From Microvelia longipes (lineage: Eukaryota; Arthropoda; Insecta; Hemiptera; Veliidae), in assembly GCA_018340805.1 (NCBI GenBank), contig JACMZG010001914.1, positions 4,355,411 to 4,419,410 of the forward strand: 64,000 nucleotides of DNA, written 5' to 3'. Position 1 is the stretch's first letter. Each line of letters begins with the position of its first letter. The position numbers were made by a program, and so were the translations under genes. Under the pieces are notes generated by a model that had not been told where the DNA came from, did not search any database, and worked only from the letters and a program-made list of their open reading frames with translations. Of this stretch, positions 22,131 to 34,030 are shown piece after piece.

Positions 22131-23396
22131 ATTCGGTCTCTCGGCCCTTCCGGAAGAAACAGATTAATTGCCCCACAACAGTTGGTCATATTTGTAATGT
22201 ATATAAGTGGCATACTACCACGATATATAAGCGAATTTTAGTATTAGTCAAAACATGTGTTCGTATACATTATGTTATACATGTCAATCAATAACAACGA
22301 AACTAATACTCATAATAAAATGTAACATCGTATTTACGTTAACCATACATAGTGGTACATATGTAAAAAATTTTCAGCCCGATCTAAACACTTTGAGACA
22401 CAGATTTGTGATTTTTTTGAAATGCTTGTGGGGTCATTGTTGTGGATTAATGCCGTCACATATTATATTTCATAAACAATAGGGTGAGGGACATTAACAA
22501 GAATTTAGTCTATCAGTACGTTCACACACACTTCTAGATCTGCGTATCGTATTGGATACGATCTGTCAATACGGTAATATAATATAGCTGTATGAACCGT
22601 GTGGAGGGAATCCGATCGCATACGCTAGAACTAGGGTGATCTAAATGGATCCCCCGATACGCTGTATGTATCTTTAGAGACGATCGTATTTAACGGATAA
22701 CCTTCTCGTCCAAGTTTTATTTCACTTCAATACTACCGTTTTTGATCAAATAACTTTTAGAATATTATTTTTCTTAGTGTAACTATATTATTATGCAAAA
22801 AAATCATTAATTAAATATATTTTTTTGTTTTAAACTTCCTTATAACCAAAAGTGAACCTTCACTATAAAAGACGCCATGTTTTGGTGGGATCAGTTATCA
22901 CGTAATCTCATTTGATCGACTAAACAAATACGCTGTAAGAACTGTAATAAATTTAAATATTTAATTGTTAAAATTTTTTATTATCTTAAAATTTCACAAA
23001 ACATCTATAATAGTTTATAAGATTATTCAGATATAAAAGGATATAAAAAACATAAGATTACAGTTACAAAAAAGACATGTGTCGAACGACTCCAGAGAAT
23101 AATATTTTTCTTATTCTTTTTCATCATCCCCACTATCCCTGTCACTCCCATAAGCGCTACACATCCTTACATCCACTACAGAACCGTGAAGTTAGTTGAT
23201 CGTATTGCATACGTATCCAATACGATCGCCTGTTAAATACATATTTGATCAAATTTCTTTGAAAAAATATTGACTTTTTGTGATTTTTTTAGATATTTAA
23301 CAAATATCATAACTTTAGTTGTAGTTATCCGGTTTGGACGAAAAAACTCTCGTTTTATAGGAAATTCTATCAGCATTAAATTGTTGTCCTCATGTT
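22131..23396. other. Intron 6: no gene; clusters of GATACG palindromes
   Basis: At 22540-22690 and 23196-23232 there are near-palindromic words such as CGTATCGTATTGGATACGAT and CATACGTATCCAATACGATC. They could be the ends of a decayed element of about 690 bp. No transposase or exon is seen. Confidence 0.4.
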
Positions 23397-23717
23397 TTGC
23401 ACACGACCTACAAAAAACCACTTATTACAAATAAACTGGAATTAGAGCGTTTTTCTAATTTTTTGAGCGAACGCATTTATAAGAAAGGCTCCACTTTGGA
23501 TAGGCAGACTATGATTTTCCTTCATAATTTAAGATACATTGTCAGAAAAATTTGGTTTGAAGTAGTACAAAATGAGTCACATTTTTTAGGCCTGGCTCTT
23601 GGACTACTACACATAAACAACCATCGTAATTCGGTTAATCACAACTCTGTCACCCTTCCTGATGCCATACGAGCTACGTCTCAAAATATACTTTTTAATA
23701 CTTGTTTTACTATCTGA
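23397..23717 (+). other. Unrecognised 106-codon open frame
   Basis: Open frame beginning at a TTG. It reads in part RFSNFLSERIYKKGSTLDRQ and RATSQNILFNTCFTI. The composition is protein-like, but there are no splice signals, domain or known motif. It lies on the opposite strand within intron 6 of the FSTL5-like gene. It may be a remnant of a mobile-element gene or chance. Confidence 0.25.
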
Positions 23718-24073
23718 CAACTTCGTCTTTTTTATATATTTTATTTTTTCCCTCTTATTAGTGTTTTGTTTGCTCTGGTATTATTTTACTTTTATTAATA
23801 ACTTTATTTACATTTATACACATTCTAGATATTATTATTAGTATATTATATACTATTACTATGATATTTCCTCCATACCTTACTTTATACGTGTAGCACG
23901 AGTCTGCATCGTGCGGTAGTGTGTAGTTTTACCACCGTACCGCGTTGCAGTCTCACTACTTAAAGAACGCACATCAACCTTTCTTCACATCCACCAGTAC
24001 GTGCTACACTCCTGACAAAGCCGCATGATGAAAGCTAGAGCTACTCATCCTTTCCTTCTATATTATCCATATT

Positions 24074-24075
<2 letters not shown>

Positions 24076-24117
<42 letters not shown>

Positions 24118-24130
24118 ATATATATATATG
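24076..24130. repeat. (TA)n microsatellite
   Basis: Interrupted TA tract. It takes the place of the 5' half of the 5S-bearing repeat that follows. Confidence 0.93.
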
Positions 24131-24164
24131 TAGGGTATATAAAATGGATATATGAAAACATGAA

Positions 24165-24622
24165 AAAATACATGCGATTGGATTGAGATTTGGCACGCAT
24201 GTAGTTATGGGAGACTAACATATGTGCAAAAGTTTCATGTCAATATCAGTTCAATTTTTCATACATACAGATATATTGTGTACGTTTTTTTTTAAAAATA
24301 AAGTTGGAAAATAATATCAATGAGTTGAAATTTGGTACAAAGTACACCGTTACGCAATAAAATAAGAACACAAAGTTTGGTTATAATAAAAGTATATCTA
24401 TGGTTTTTATTAGATCATAAAAGGTAAGAAGCATTGGGCGTGTTCAGTGGTGCATGGGTGAAAATGAAACGGAAGTGAGTCCGAAAAAGTGTTGCAGAAT
24501 AAATTTGGCGAATTGTACAGTCTGAAGACGGAGCGAAGCAAATCCAAAGTAGGGAGAGTGAGCGTAGCGAATCCGATGTGTTGAGGAAAACTTCCGAGGT
24601 ACCCCGTACCCGATTTTTTATT
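24165..24622 (+). repeat. 5S-bearing repeat, 3' half
   Basis: From ATGCGATTGGATTGAGATTT-type words, through a degraded 5S-like block at 24411-24461 (GGTAAGAAGCATTGGGCGTG), to CCGAGGTACCCCGTACCCGA. The tail word AGGGAGAGTGAGCGTAGCGA is shared with the other copies. Confidence 0.82.
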
Positions 24623-25810
24623 CGTTTATTTATAACACAAACGACTTTTTACAAGTCTTTTACAAATTATTACAAAAGGAATGACTTAAAATAGTATATT
24701 AATGCTACTAGGCAGCAAAATGGAATTTTGCGACGAGATTATAAAATTTGCCCCCGGCCGAAGGCGAGGGATGGCTATGGAAATTACCTGCAGAGCGTAA
24801 GCCGAGGCAGTAATTACCTTGCACGATGTTGCCAATGTTTCTTTGCTGCCATAGTAGCTTATACTATTTTATTTTCTAACGGCAGAAAAAATACACAAGA
24901 GATTATTTTTAATGACTTGCTGCTGAGATTTTACGGCAGTAAAGACTGCTTTTGAAGTAGACTGCAACCGCTGACAATATCAGTGGCAGTGTGGTCAATA
25001 AACTCGTCATTCGTCACAATGTTTTTATCTTTATTTCACTTCACTTGTGTTCTCACTCATTATGTTTTAGTAACTTAACTTAGTTACAGATTGTTTTTTG
25101 ATAACGTTCTGATTTTTGTAACTGTTATATACTTATTAAACTAAATATACTACTGAAATACAAAATGCTGACGACTTAACATTTAAAATCTGTCGAATTC
25201 ATATAGCTGGTAAATATTGAATTGATGCCAAATTATCAGTGTCGCCAATTTGTTTCCAAAATTATATTAATTATTTAGATAACAATGTTAAATGTTAACA
25301 TTTAATATATTCGTAATTTTAGTAATAAAGAAAGTTACATACTAGAAAAGCTAGAATAAAGTAGTTTCAAAATAAACAATACCCGAATTCACGCCAAATT
25401 AATTTTGTAAATAATCCCCTCATTCATTTTCCCCTAGGGAGTTTGACTTGTTTCCCATGTTATTTTAAAATGAGCCATAACTCCTAGTACTTTTTTCATT
25501 TACCAAAATTTTTGGGTACTGTTTTGGAAACATTTTGCGTACTTGTTTAAAATATTTACCCGTATTGTTTGAAGTGTAGGTAAAATGACATTTTGCAGCT
25601 TAAACAGTCCAGTAATGGCTTATTTTGCTGCGTGAGTAGATAAAAACCTTTTCTATCCTTACACAATTATATACTTGATCAACTAAGTGATCAACTAACT
25701 CTAAACCATAGGAATAAATGCTTGCGTCCAGGATCCGCTATACAAAAGGGCTCAATAATATTTTTTTAATTCGTTAAAATCAAAAATGATATTATTTAAA
25801 AGAAACTTAC
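24623..25810. other. Intron 6, last part: no gene recognised
   Basis: AT-rich. The stretch 24720-24960 is richer in G+C (CCCCCGGCCGAAGGCGAGGG, GCCGAGGCAG) and may be part of another repeat. 25480-25630 shares CATTTTGCAGCTTAAACAG-type words with the inverse of 58470-58560. Confidence 0.45.
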
Positions 25811-25943
25811 TGTATAATTTACTAAAAGCGGCGTAGAACTCGTTGACAGAAAGCAAACTGTCTCCATTGGTATCATCATACCGGAGCATGTCACTCAGCG
25901 AGCACCCGATAGAGAGTGAGTTCAGATGCTCCTGGTCCGATAT
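25811..25943 (-). CDS. FSTL5-like exon 6: second EF-hand
   Basis: The exon is 133 nt, with acceptor TTTCGCAG (phase 0) and donor A|GTAAGT (phase 1). It encodes CSLSDMLRYDDTNGDSLLSV and then NEFYAAF. The loop DTNGDSLLSVNE keeps D, N, D, S and E at positions 1, 3, 5, 9 and 12 and should bind calcium. The final FYAAFSKLY matches the exit helix that leads straight into the first Ig domain in this family. The split codon is completed by the Ig exon across a 12.2-kb intron. Confidence 0.9.
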
Positions 25944-26020
25944 CTGCGAAATAACACCCATAAAATGAGTTTAACAATTTTACAAATCTAACAGTTTAAC
26001 ATTTACAACAATTAACAGTT

Positions 26021-26076
26021 CTGAAATCTCCAACCCTTTGGATGAGCTGCCTCATCCAAAGGGTTGGATATTTCAG
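26021..26076. repeat. Near-perfect 26-bp hairpin in intron 5
   Basis: CTGAAATCTCCAACCCTTTG...GATGAG, loop CTGC, then CTCATCC...AAAGGGTTGGATATTTCAG. There is one mismatch in 26 pairs. It lies between the two EF-hand exons. Confidence 0.92.
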
Positions 26077-26352
26077 ATGCACAAACTAGGTCTGGAATAT
26101 TCCTTCCTCGCAGATGCTACCTAAAGTAAAAATTAAAATTTTTGGCGAGATATCATCCATGACGTAGAGGTTGCCATCCGAAAGCCTCAGACGTAATGCC
26201 TCAGACGTAGAGATTGCCATCCGTAAGCAACACAATTTTAATTCTTTTTAGTTATAATTAATTAGTATACTTATTGAAAAGATTAGAATCTTATGATTAC
26301 CAATACTATAAACAAAGACCCTTAATAAAATTATAAAGACCCCGATATTAAC

Positions 26353-26493
26353 CTTCTGAAGTTCATCTCGGTCCAGATGATCGTCTCCATTGAGATCGTA
26401 GTAGGTAAACATGGTACTGACGATGTACTCCTTACCACCTTTGTCTTTCTCTTCGTCGTCATTTGTACTTTTCGATTGCTTCAATAGATTATC
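26353..26493 (-). CDS. FSTL5-like exon 5: first EF-hand
   Basis: The exon is 141 nt, phase 0 to 0, with acceptor TTTTTTCTAG and donor AAG|GTTAAT. It encodes a basic and acidic lead-in, then the EF-hand helix and loop DLNGDDHLDRDE. Positions 1, 3, 5, 9 and 12 of the loop hold D, N, D, D and E, so calcium binding is expected. The helix before it (IVSTMFTYY) aligns with the VDQMFKYF type segment of the family. This is one half of the extracellular EF-hand pair. Confidence 0.9.
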
Positions 26494-27942
26494 CTAGAAA
26501 AAATCAACAGTTTATTGATGAAATTTGAGATAAATTTGATAGTTAAAAGTATACATTTTGATCAAATAAATGACTCCTAAGTAAGTATGATAGGACATTG
26601 TAACGCAATAGTCCCAAAGCTCAGACGGTTAGGGCGTGTAGGCAAAAGGGAAAAGTGATAGGGAAAGGTTGGATAGAAAGATAATGTTGGAAAACCAGGT
26701 AAATAAGCGCCACTTCGTTATCAGAAGGATAATAAGATAGGGTTAAACGAAGAAACACCCTTAAAAGGATTAGGAAGATAATAGATAGAGGTATAAAGAA
26801 AGATATAAGGACAAAAAGAAGGAGGGAAGAGGGGACATCATAAAGCCGAAGGTAAAGCAAGTAATCGGGTACCCCGATTCTACGAAATAAAATAATAAAA
26901 GAAGAAAATCTAATGGCAATAATAGATTGATATCTATGCGTAATAAACTGGTAGACATATTATCGGAAGAGATAAAGATTATTTTTACTTTTCCTCATTT
27001 ATACCGTAGGTATATCGGAGAAGTATTGTGGTTGCAAAGAATCCGAAACCGGGATGTTACCAGAATTGTACGCTTCAGGCGTTTCTAAGTCCTCCTCAGT
27101 GGTCTTCACAAAGTTGTCTGTCTGTGTGTGTGTGTATGTTATTATCGTAGCTCCTAGTGTATTTATGCGAGAGAGTTGAAACTACAAAAATCAGTCTACC
27201 GTTGAAGTTGCGCTATTTGGAAAATAAATGCTTTATGACGGCAATAACTCCCAAAAATGGCAGCAAAATTTTCGAAAAATTATAAAACGCGGATGCGTTT
27301 CGAAATTCGGCACGCATTTAGCCACCTATAAGACTAAAATCATTAAATTAGAACATTAATGTTACTGTAAAAGTAAAACTCATCTAATGTTATCAGTGCT
27401 GCCAATGAAATTAAATAAAAAACGTAAATTCCAAAGGGCTCATGCATAGTCCAATTTTTGCTGCTTTTTTGTTTCAGAGCCAGCAATCAGCTGATCACGC
27501 ATGTCTGAATTTTTTACACATGTTAGTATAGGAGTTTCCCTACTTGGTTTATATTATTACTTCAGTCTTTCCTCTTTCTGAGTCGAATCCGTCAAAAGGG
27601 CCTAGTAACGCGTCCTACTTTTTTTATTCTGTTACTAATACTAGCTCTTTCTACAAACTAAATTAGATGTATTAATAAACTTTTGAAAACAAATTTAATA
27701 TAATATAACACACGGTTAAAATCAGTTGACAGCGTAGGAAAATATTGTTCAGAAACAAACAAGGTTGACCTGATGTTAAATTGTGGGCGTAGTTTAACAT
27801 CCAGGAGTAACCTCATTGGCCCCCTTCCATTAATTTTCCACGCAGTAAACTGATTATAACCGCGTGTTATACTGTAGCAGCATCCTATATTGTTGTACCA
27901 AAAATAACAATTCTTTCACACATAATAACTACGTTTAATCAC
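26494..27942. other. Intron 4 sequence
   Basis: Contains the partial 5S-bearing repeat (26983-27340) and, near 27800-27880, a stretch shared with 12030-12100 (TTTCCACGCAGTAAACTGAT). No exon is seen; ORFs at 26621-26958 are shadows of T-rich sequence. Confidence 0.5.
26983..27340 (+). repeat. 5S-bearing repeat, 5' half
   Basis: Starts TTTTTACTTTTCCTCATTTA with GGAGAAGTATTGTGGTTGCA and a (GT)n tract, and stops after GCACGCATTTAGCCACC. The 5S-like block is missing. Confidence 0.82.
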
Positions 27943-28154
27943 CTTCATGACATCATATCGTTTGAGTGTACACTCAGGTAACTCCTGGGGTCGATCGTAA
28001 GATGTAATGACCTGTTGTTGTGACCTCACATAACTTCTCATATCAACAGCATCTGACGTGGTAGTTGTTTGGTCAACTCGTTTAGCTGTTGGTTCTGGCT
28101 CCACAGTTGCGGTCTCTTCATCCTCTTCTTCTTCTTCTTCATATTCGACCACAT
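27943..28154 (-). CDS. FSTL5-like exon 4: acidic linker between Kazal and EF-hands
   Basis: The acceptor TTTTAAG joins in phase 1 to exon 3. The exon opens with a run of glutamates (VVEYEEEEEEDEE), then a Thr/Asp-rich stretch, and ends ECTLKRYDVMK before GTGATT (a weak donor), phase 0. The final segment matches the position of the conserved segment before the first EF-hand in vertebrate FSTL5, and the next exon continues it (DNLLKQSK). The poly-acidic run lengthens the linker compared with vertebrate proteins as I recall them. Phases on both sides agree, so an extra exon in the 28.7-28.96 kb intron ORF is not needed. Confidence 0.8.
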
Positions 28155-28767
28155 CTTAAAACAGTCGAAAAATTGTAAGGACAACTAACAGCAGATAATC
28201 TAGATTCGTTTAAGGAAGAAACTGGGTATTTCGAAGCACTCACGACTTTGGACTCGGATTACACAAGTTTAGAGTTTTATGTCTAAGGTAGAATTACATG
28301 AGTCTCACTACGCAAAACTTTAGACCAAATGTCTAGGTTGTTATAAGGCCGAACTTTCAAAACTATTATAGAATCTTATAACAGGTTAAAACTGTATTGA
28401 TTTAGATACCCCGTATGTTATTCCTTATAAATTAATTTCCAACAAATAGCATCTTAAACTCAACATATATTTAAGCAAGAAGCTAAGTTAAATGTCAACT
28501 AAAATTCCAGCAGGAGTAGATAAACATAGTGCTATTATTTTCAATGATAATATACGTAACTAAGAATTGACAGTAAACCTCGCAGCCAATTATTTACCTC
28601 ATTTAAAAGGACTTTTGGGTAACCACGTTTATCCGTGGTAAAAACCTGTTTTCCTTGAAGTTAAACAGCGTTGGGAGAGGAATGTACTTATATGAGTGAT
28701 TAAAAACCCCAAGTTTTAAGGAGAGTTATGGATGGAGGAAGTAAGATGAGTAAGAAGGCCGTTATAT

Positions 28768-28810
<43 letters not shown>

Positions 28811-29334
28811 ATATATATACATACTCACTCCACATGTCAAGTTGCGTTTTGATTCGAAAAAGCTGTCGAGAGTTATCGTGCGCTTTTCTAGACCTTTGGA
28901 TCCGGAGGAAGAGCTGGAATCGCTCAAGTGGCAGGACATCCTCCTTTCATATGTCAACCAGGAGATTCAACAGGAACAGGAGGTGGAGGCGTAGTGGTGA
29001 GAGGTGATGAGTTACGGGGTTGGTGAAAAGGACCTTAAAGTTGGTCTACTCACCAGGCTTGACTCCCACCCCCCTACTACTACTACTATCGTGCGCCACA
29101 TACACAATAGTATATGTTACATATTTATATATTAACTTTGTTATAATATATATTTTTGGAACCAGATGGCTAAGCAAAATCAATCCCCTCCCCAAATCCC
29201 CACACACAAACATCTGAACAACGTCAAAAGTGTGATTTTTTAAAAGATTGTAGAGGAGTATTTTCGAGTTCTAATCTGATCCCGTCTTGCATAAACTGAT
29301 ATTCAGCGAAAAGGATAAACGTATAAATACAAAC
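28155..29334. other. Intron 3 sequence with (TA)n
   Basis: A TA tract runs from 28762 to 28822. An 85-codon minus-strand frame at 28700-28957 is Ser-rich but its splice phases do not fit. A weak 5S-like stretch is at 28652-28690. No other feature is seen. Confidence 0.5.
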
Positions 29335-29550
29335 CTTTCTGAAGGCAAGCGAAGGTATGATCTACAGTGATCGGTTCGCCTTGCAAACAGGAAGCTCTAT
29401 GCAAACTGCAGTGGTTGTGGTAAAGTTTTCCATCCGAACCACACACTTGTGTTTTATGCGATGGACATTCTTCCAAACACACGCACTTAGCTAGACCTGA
29501 TCTCACCCGACATTCCTGGCCTTTAGCGCAGTAATGAACTAAACATGGAT
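29335..29550 (-). CDS. FSTL5-like exon 3: follistatin/Kazal domain
   Basis: The exon is 216 nt, phase 1 in and phase 1 out. It encodes a follistatin-type module: an N-terminal EGF-like half (PCLVHYCAKGQEC) and a Kazal half with the signature VCGSDGKLYHNHC followed by the final cysteine at FAC. The cysteine spacing is that of FSTL/SPARC-type Kazal domains, which bind ligands or lie next to EF-hand pairs outside the cell. The acceptor is TTTCTAG. The donor is AAAG|GTTTGT, less than consensus but in phase with exon 4. Recognition is strong; the exact donor is the least certain part. Confidence 0.9.
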
Positions 29551-32500
29551 CTAGAAACAAACAATGAATACAAACTATGTTAGAAACTAAACGAAGTTTA
29601 GGAAAAATGAAATCTTCATGGACAATAATTTTCCATAGCTTTGTATGTACTTTTCTACAACTTTTGCTAGTTATTACATGCGATTATAATTTATTTGGTT
29701 ATACAATCTTATTTACTAGTAATTCGTTGCATGAGAAACTCACATCAGAATCTAATATAAAATTGGGCAGCCATTTTGACTATCATTTTGATATCATCGG
29801 TAAATTTTATTAATTTGATGCATGTTGTATATATTTGATTTTCTACTCTGCAAAAGCTTTAAAACGACATTCAACATGGTTTTTTCGCTCAAATTCTTTT
29901 TACATGGTCCGCCGCATTGGCGACAGTAGGGGCAAAAAGGTCATTCTGGACCCTACACACCCTCCTCCACATTGTTAATTTCTTATCTATGGACCCCTCT
30001 TTCTTGTAAATATGCATTATACTTGTTTTGCTTTGCATAGTGTAATTAATGCATGAATTTCCTTTGAAAATACAGACAAAATGAGTTACGAGCAGTGCTT
30101 GTATTTGCTTAGGTTCTAAAGCATAAACCGGAACCCTAAGCAAAAAATGGGTTGTAAAGCACAAAAAAGCGCATTTCAAATTAAATTCGCCCGACATGCG
30201 GACCACTCGCGAACTTCTGACCGTATCGGCGTACGGATCGTGCTGCGCAAAACAAATATCCTTGGCGTATCCCCCCCAGGATATGCTAATCTTTTTGCAT
30301 AAAAATGCAATATAGAATTCATGTGCTTTCAAGAATAATATTTATACGGTCTTAAGATTTCCTATAAGTCTTTCAGGCTTCACTTGACAGGGTCTCGTAA
30401 ATCTGCTTTCTGTTTAGCGACCCATATAAACCCATACCTCATATAAAATTCGACCCACGTATGAAAACTATCGATGTGGAACTGACCAAGCCAGACTAAG
30501 GTTAAACAATCCTACTTAAGGGCTTTTCAACCATAAAGTCGAGTAGAATACAGAAAATCTGATCTATATAACGTTTTGTATTTTAAATTCTATATTACTT
30601 AGACGTCGAACCAATGAATAGTAAGTGGTCGTTATTGCGGAAAAAGAAGAATTTCATCCTATTTCCTTCATTTTCAAGCTTCACATATTCTTTAATACTT
30701 AATGAAAATTACACATCTCATTTATAATTTTATCATGTATAATATTCAAACTTTAAGGGGATTCATTTTTTGAACTAATTTAAAATAATTATGAATTAAC
30801 TAAATAACGAATAAATCGAATACTACATTAACGTAACAATTGTATCAAATAACATATATCATTTTTATTTACATAATTTGTAATAGTAAATAAACGTAGG
30901 CACTAAACATGGCTAGTTGAAAAGAAGCATCCAACAAAAGAAAATTAATGAAGCATAAAAAAAGAATTCATTGCTCCAGTACAATGAAGCTTGATCAATT
31001 TTAGTGTTTAATTTTTTTTGATTGTATTTATTTATTTTATCTCCAGACGGTGTATAATATAAAGTTTATTGACTAGTTTTTAGGGAGGAAAAAAGCACTT
31101 TTCACTCCCAAGGGAGAAAAAGTGTTTTCTATTATTGGGGTTAGAGCAAATTTATCCATTTTTAGAAGAGTGGTATTCTAAAAACTTATACAAGGGACCG
31201 CGGCACCCCCCAAATTTAAAAGGGGGACCCGAAAAAAAATTATTGGCTCAAATCAATTTCAGGTCAAAGTAAGTTGATTAGAGCAATAAAAAAATTTTTG
31301 GTGGGGGGGGGGGGGCACACAAAAAAGTATAGAAAACGTATTCATACCTAAAAGTATGAAAATAAGAATATAACAATAATTAATTGACGTCAACGTCGGG
31401 AGATAGAATCTTTTATTCACCTTGGGAGTAAAATGCTATTTTTCCCCTAGTAATTTTCTCCCTCGGCTTTGCCTCGGATGTTGAACACATTAACTCCTCG
31501 GCGTCGCCTCGGAAGTTAAATGCTTTGATTCCCTCGGCTTACGTCTTAAAAGCCAATTAACTGTTCAGGGAAATAATAGGATTCTTTTACTCCCTTGGTG
31601 CTTAAATAACTATTATTTACTTAGGGTTAGGCGAGTTAAATTACCGAATTACCATATTTTGTATTGACTATAAAACCTGCGTAATTCTCCATATCGTAAT
31701 TTAAAGGATAATTAAGAAGTTTATATTTCGCCATGCGAAAAACTCCGTCTAAAAGAAATTCGTCTAAAGAAAATTCATTCGAAATCGGCGGAAATCGTGA
31801 ACACGAGGTCTGTGTTTCGGGATTACCCATGTCAGTATAAATAAATTCATTTTTTTTGAGGTAGTACGTAATTGAGCACTTTATTGGGCCGTTTTTAGGA
31901 TGAGAAGCCAATCATTATTGTTATAGGAGGTTATTTAGTACTTTTCACCTCCGAGGACAATAATGAATGTAAAAAAACTCCTAGGACGTAAAAGTTATTC
32001 ATATATTGCCGCCATTACTGTAATGTAGCGTGTTCAAAAAAAAATCTGTGTAAAAGCTTTATGAGGTTTCTTTAAAAACGTTCATTTTGTTTCTGTTTTT
32101 GTTCGTAGACTAATTTTATTTTCGTTTTTAAAAGTTGTTCTAATTGTCAATTTTTGTGTGTTTATTTGTAAAGCTATTACATTTTTGAGTTAAAGTGTGA
32201 AGCTATGGATGAATTCAATGACGACGATAATATGGAGTTAATTGGACGTTTTTTTTCAATTAAGTATATAGCGCAGTTTATTTAATGAGTGCTACCTTAA
32301 AAAAAATAGTGTATGCCATCCGGCTGAGAATGTCTTTATGTATTGGCAATTTTTCCCGACTCGCTTCGCTCGTCGGTAAATCTAATTGCCGTGACATAAA
32401 GACACACTTCTCAGCCTTATGACATAATTAACTATTTTATCGAATTCTCATTTATACCGTAGGTATATACAGGGTGGTCCAGCTAAGGAGGATAAGGCAT

Positions 32501-32930
32501 TTTTCTCGGAAACTATAGCAGCTAGAAGGATGCGGTTTTCGGTGTTGGATTCAGTGTAACACCGTTGTGTTGCAAAGCGCGCCCGTTTTTGGGAGCGCTT
32601 TGCGCCGGTCACAGAGATGTTAATGCTTACTTTTTAAATTTTATAGTTAGGTATAGGAAATTTTTATTGTTGGTCGAAGAATTAAAAATAAGGAAGATTA
32701 GTGAAGACCGCATCAAAATCGGACAATTTGTCACCGAGCTATGATGAAAAAACATTTTTTTAATTTAGTTCACTTCCGAAACCGGATCACTAGTATATCC
32801 ATGCTAGAATTCTAGGGTGTTTATGCTACAGAGTTGAAACTGCCTACGATAATCAGTATTTAATTCTAGTAGTGCTATCCGGAAAATGACTTAAGACGTT
32901 TAACCGTCAGAAAACATTCCAACCCAGGAA
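29551..32930. other. Intron 2: repeats, no exon recognised
   Basis: Includes a repeat copy (30080-30205) shared with 41778-41905, a G run at 31300-31312, CCTCGGC-rich repeats near 31440-31560 (CTCCCTCGGCTTTGCCTCGG, CTCCTCGGCGTCGCCTCGGA) and a hairpin at 32322-32416. A broken piece of the 5S-bearing repeat (32449-32475 and 32775-32850) is split by a stretch that starts CAGGGTGGTCCAGCTAAGG. A 91-codon frame at 31636-31911 starts with TTG and has no motif. Confidence 0.45.
32322..32416. repeat. Inverted repeat (hairpin) of about 95 bp
   Basis: GGCTGAGAATGTCTTTATG at one end is complementary to CATAAAGACACACTTCTCAGCC at the other. Inner arms are TTGGCAATTT and AATTGCC, and the middle is GACTCGCTTCGCTCGTC. 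Confidence 0.85.
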
Positions 32931-33545
32931 ATTGATTGGATCAAAGGTTAAAATGACTGGATTTTAATTGATTGATTGTTTAAATTGATTGGAAAGGATT
33001 TAATGATAATTGATTGGATCAAAGGTTTAAACTGATTTAATCAAAAGTTTAAATTGATTGGATCAATTTTTTTATTTTGATTGAGGTTTAATTTAATTGG
33101 ATCAAAGTTTAAAACTGATTTAATCAAGGTTTAATGATTGGATCAAAAATTTGATTTAATCAAAGGTTTAAATTGATTAATCAAAGGGATTGGATCAAAA
33201 TAATTGATTGGATCAAAAGGTTTAAATTGATTGGATTCAATTTATTTTATTGATTGAGGTTTAATTTAATTGGATCAAAGTTTTAAACTGATTTAATCAA
33301 AGGTTTAAATTGATTGGATCAAATTTATTTTATTGATTGGATCAAAAAATTTAAATGATTTATCAAAGGTTTAAATTGATTGGATCAAAGGTTTAAATTG
33401 ATTGGATCAAAAATTTAAATCGATTGAATCAAAGGTTAAAATCGATTGGACCAAAGGTTTAAATTGATAGGATCAAAGGTTTAAATTTATTGGATCAAAG
33501 GTTCAAATCGATTGAATCAAAGGTTAAAATGGATTGAATTGATTT
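32931..33545. repeat. 22-bp tandem array
   Basis: More than 25 degenerate units of GATTGGATCAAAGGTTTAAATT. It lies in intron 2 and ends about 95 bp from exon 2. Confidence 0.92.
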
Positions 33546-33640
33546 GAGTAATACAGAATTTTATCAGATCATGCTGATGGTATGACAGTAAGTTTTGTGT
33601 GCAACTTGGTAAAACATAAGTCAGCTTGATAAAGACTTAC

Positions 33641-33749
33641 TTTGTTCAGATATTTGTGCAGGATCGTCTTCATACTCAACACTAGGGAAGGTGGGGCCAA
33701 ATACAGCTGAACTACTTTTGTTCTCCTCCTCTCTGTCTTTCTTAATCCA
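33641..33749 (-). CDS. FSTL5-like exon 2: acidic N-terminal linker
   Basis: A pyrimidine-rich acceptor (TTTTTTGTACAG) precedes 109 nt, and a GTAAGT donor follows. Read in phase 0 it encodes a charged linker beginning WIKKDREEENK and ending DPAQISEQ. It ends in phase 1, which fits the Kazal exon. There is no domain in this stretch; family members have a poorly conserved segment here. The joint to exon 3 completes an AAT codon just before the first Kazal-region cysteines. A different frame gives a 70-codon ORF over the same DNA, which is a shadow. Confidence 0.72.
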
Positions 33750-34030
33750 CTGTACAAAAAAATAAAAACAATGCTAAACAATATATTGTAGAGCAGAAGG
33801 AGCTAGCACAGGCATTGAACATAATGGTCAGTTTTATTTATCATACATTAAATACTAAACAAATTTAGAAATTGGGAGAAAAGATGGGGGTCTCTTCGAT
33901 TGATATTTGTTCATAGACAGAGCCGACTTTCAATCTTCAAACTAGTTCATCATTTGTATCGGTGGAAGTTAAGTAAAGAAGCTAAGAGACAGACGTAATA
34001 GATTTGCCCAGAGGCTGGTGTCAGTTCGCT

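Noticed and set aside
26621..26958. Overlapping minus-strand Leu/Ser-rich frames
   Set aside because: They are translations of purine-rich (AGGA) low-complexity intron sequence; nothing conserved.
28700..28957. Ser-rich minus-strand frame as an extra FSTL5-like exon
   Set aside because: Acceptors in front of it give phase 2, while exon 3 ends in phase 1 and exon 4 accepts phase 1 directly. The frame starts at a TTG and runs into a TA tract.
31636..31911. 91-codon minus-strand frame as a gene
   Set aside because: It starts at a TTG, has no motif or splice signals, and lies inside intron 2.
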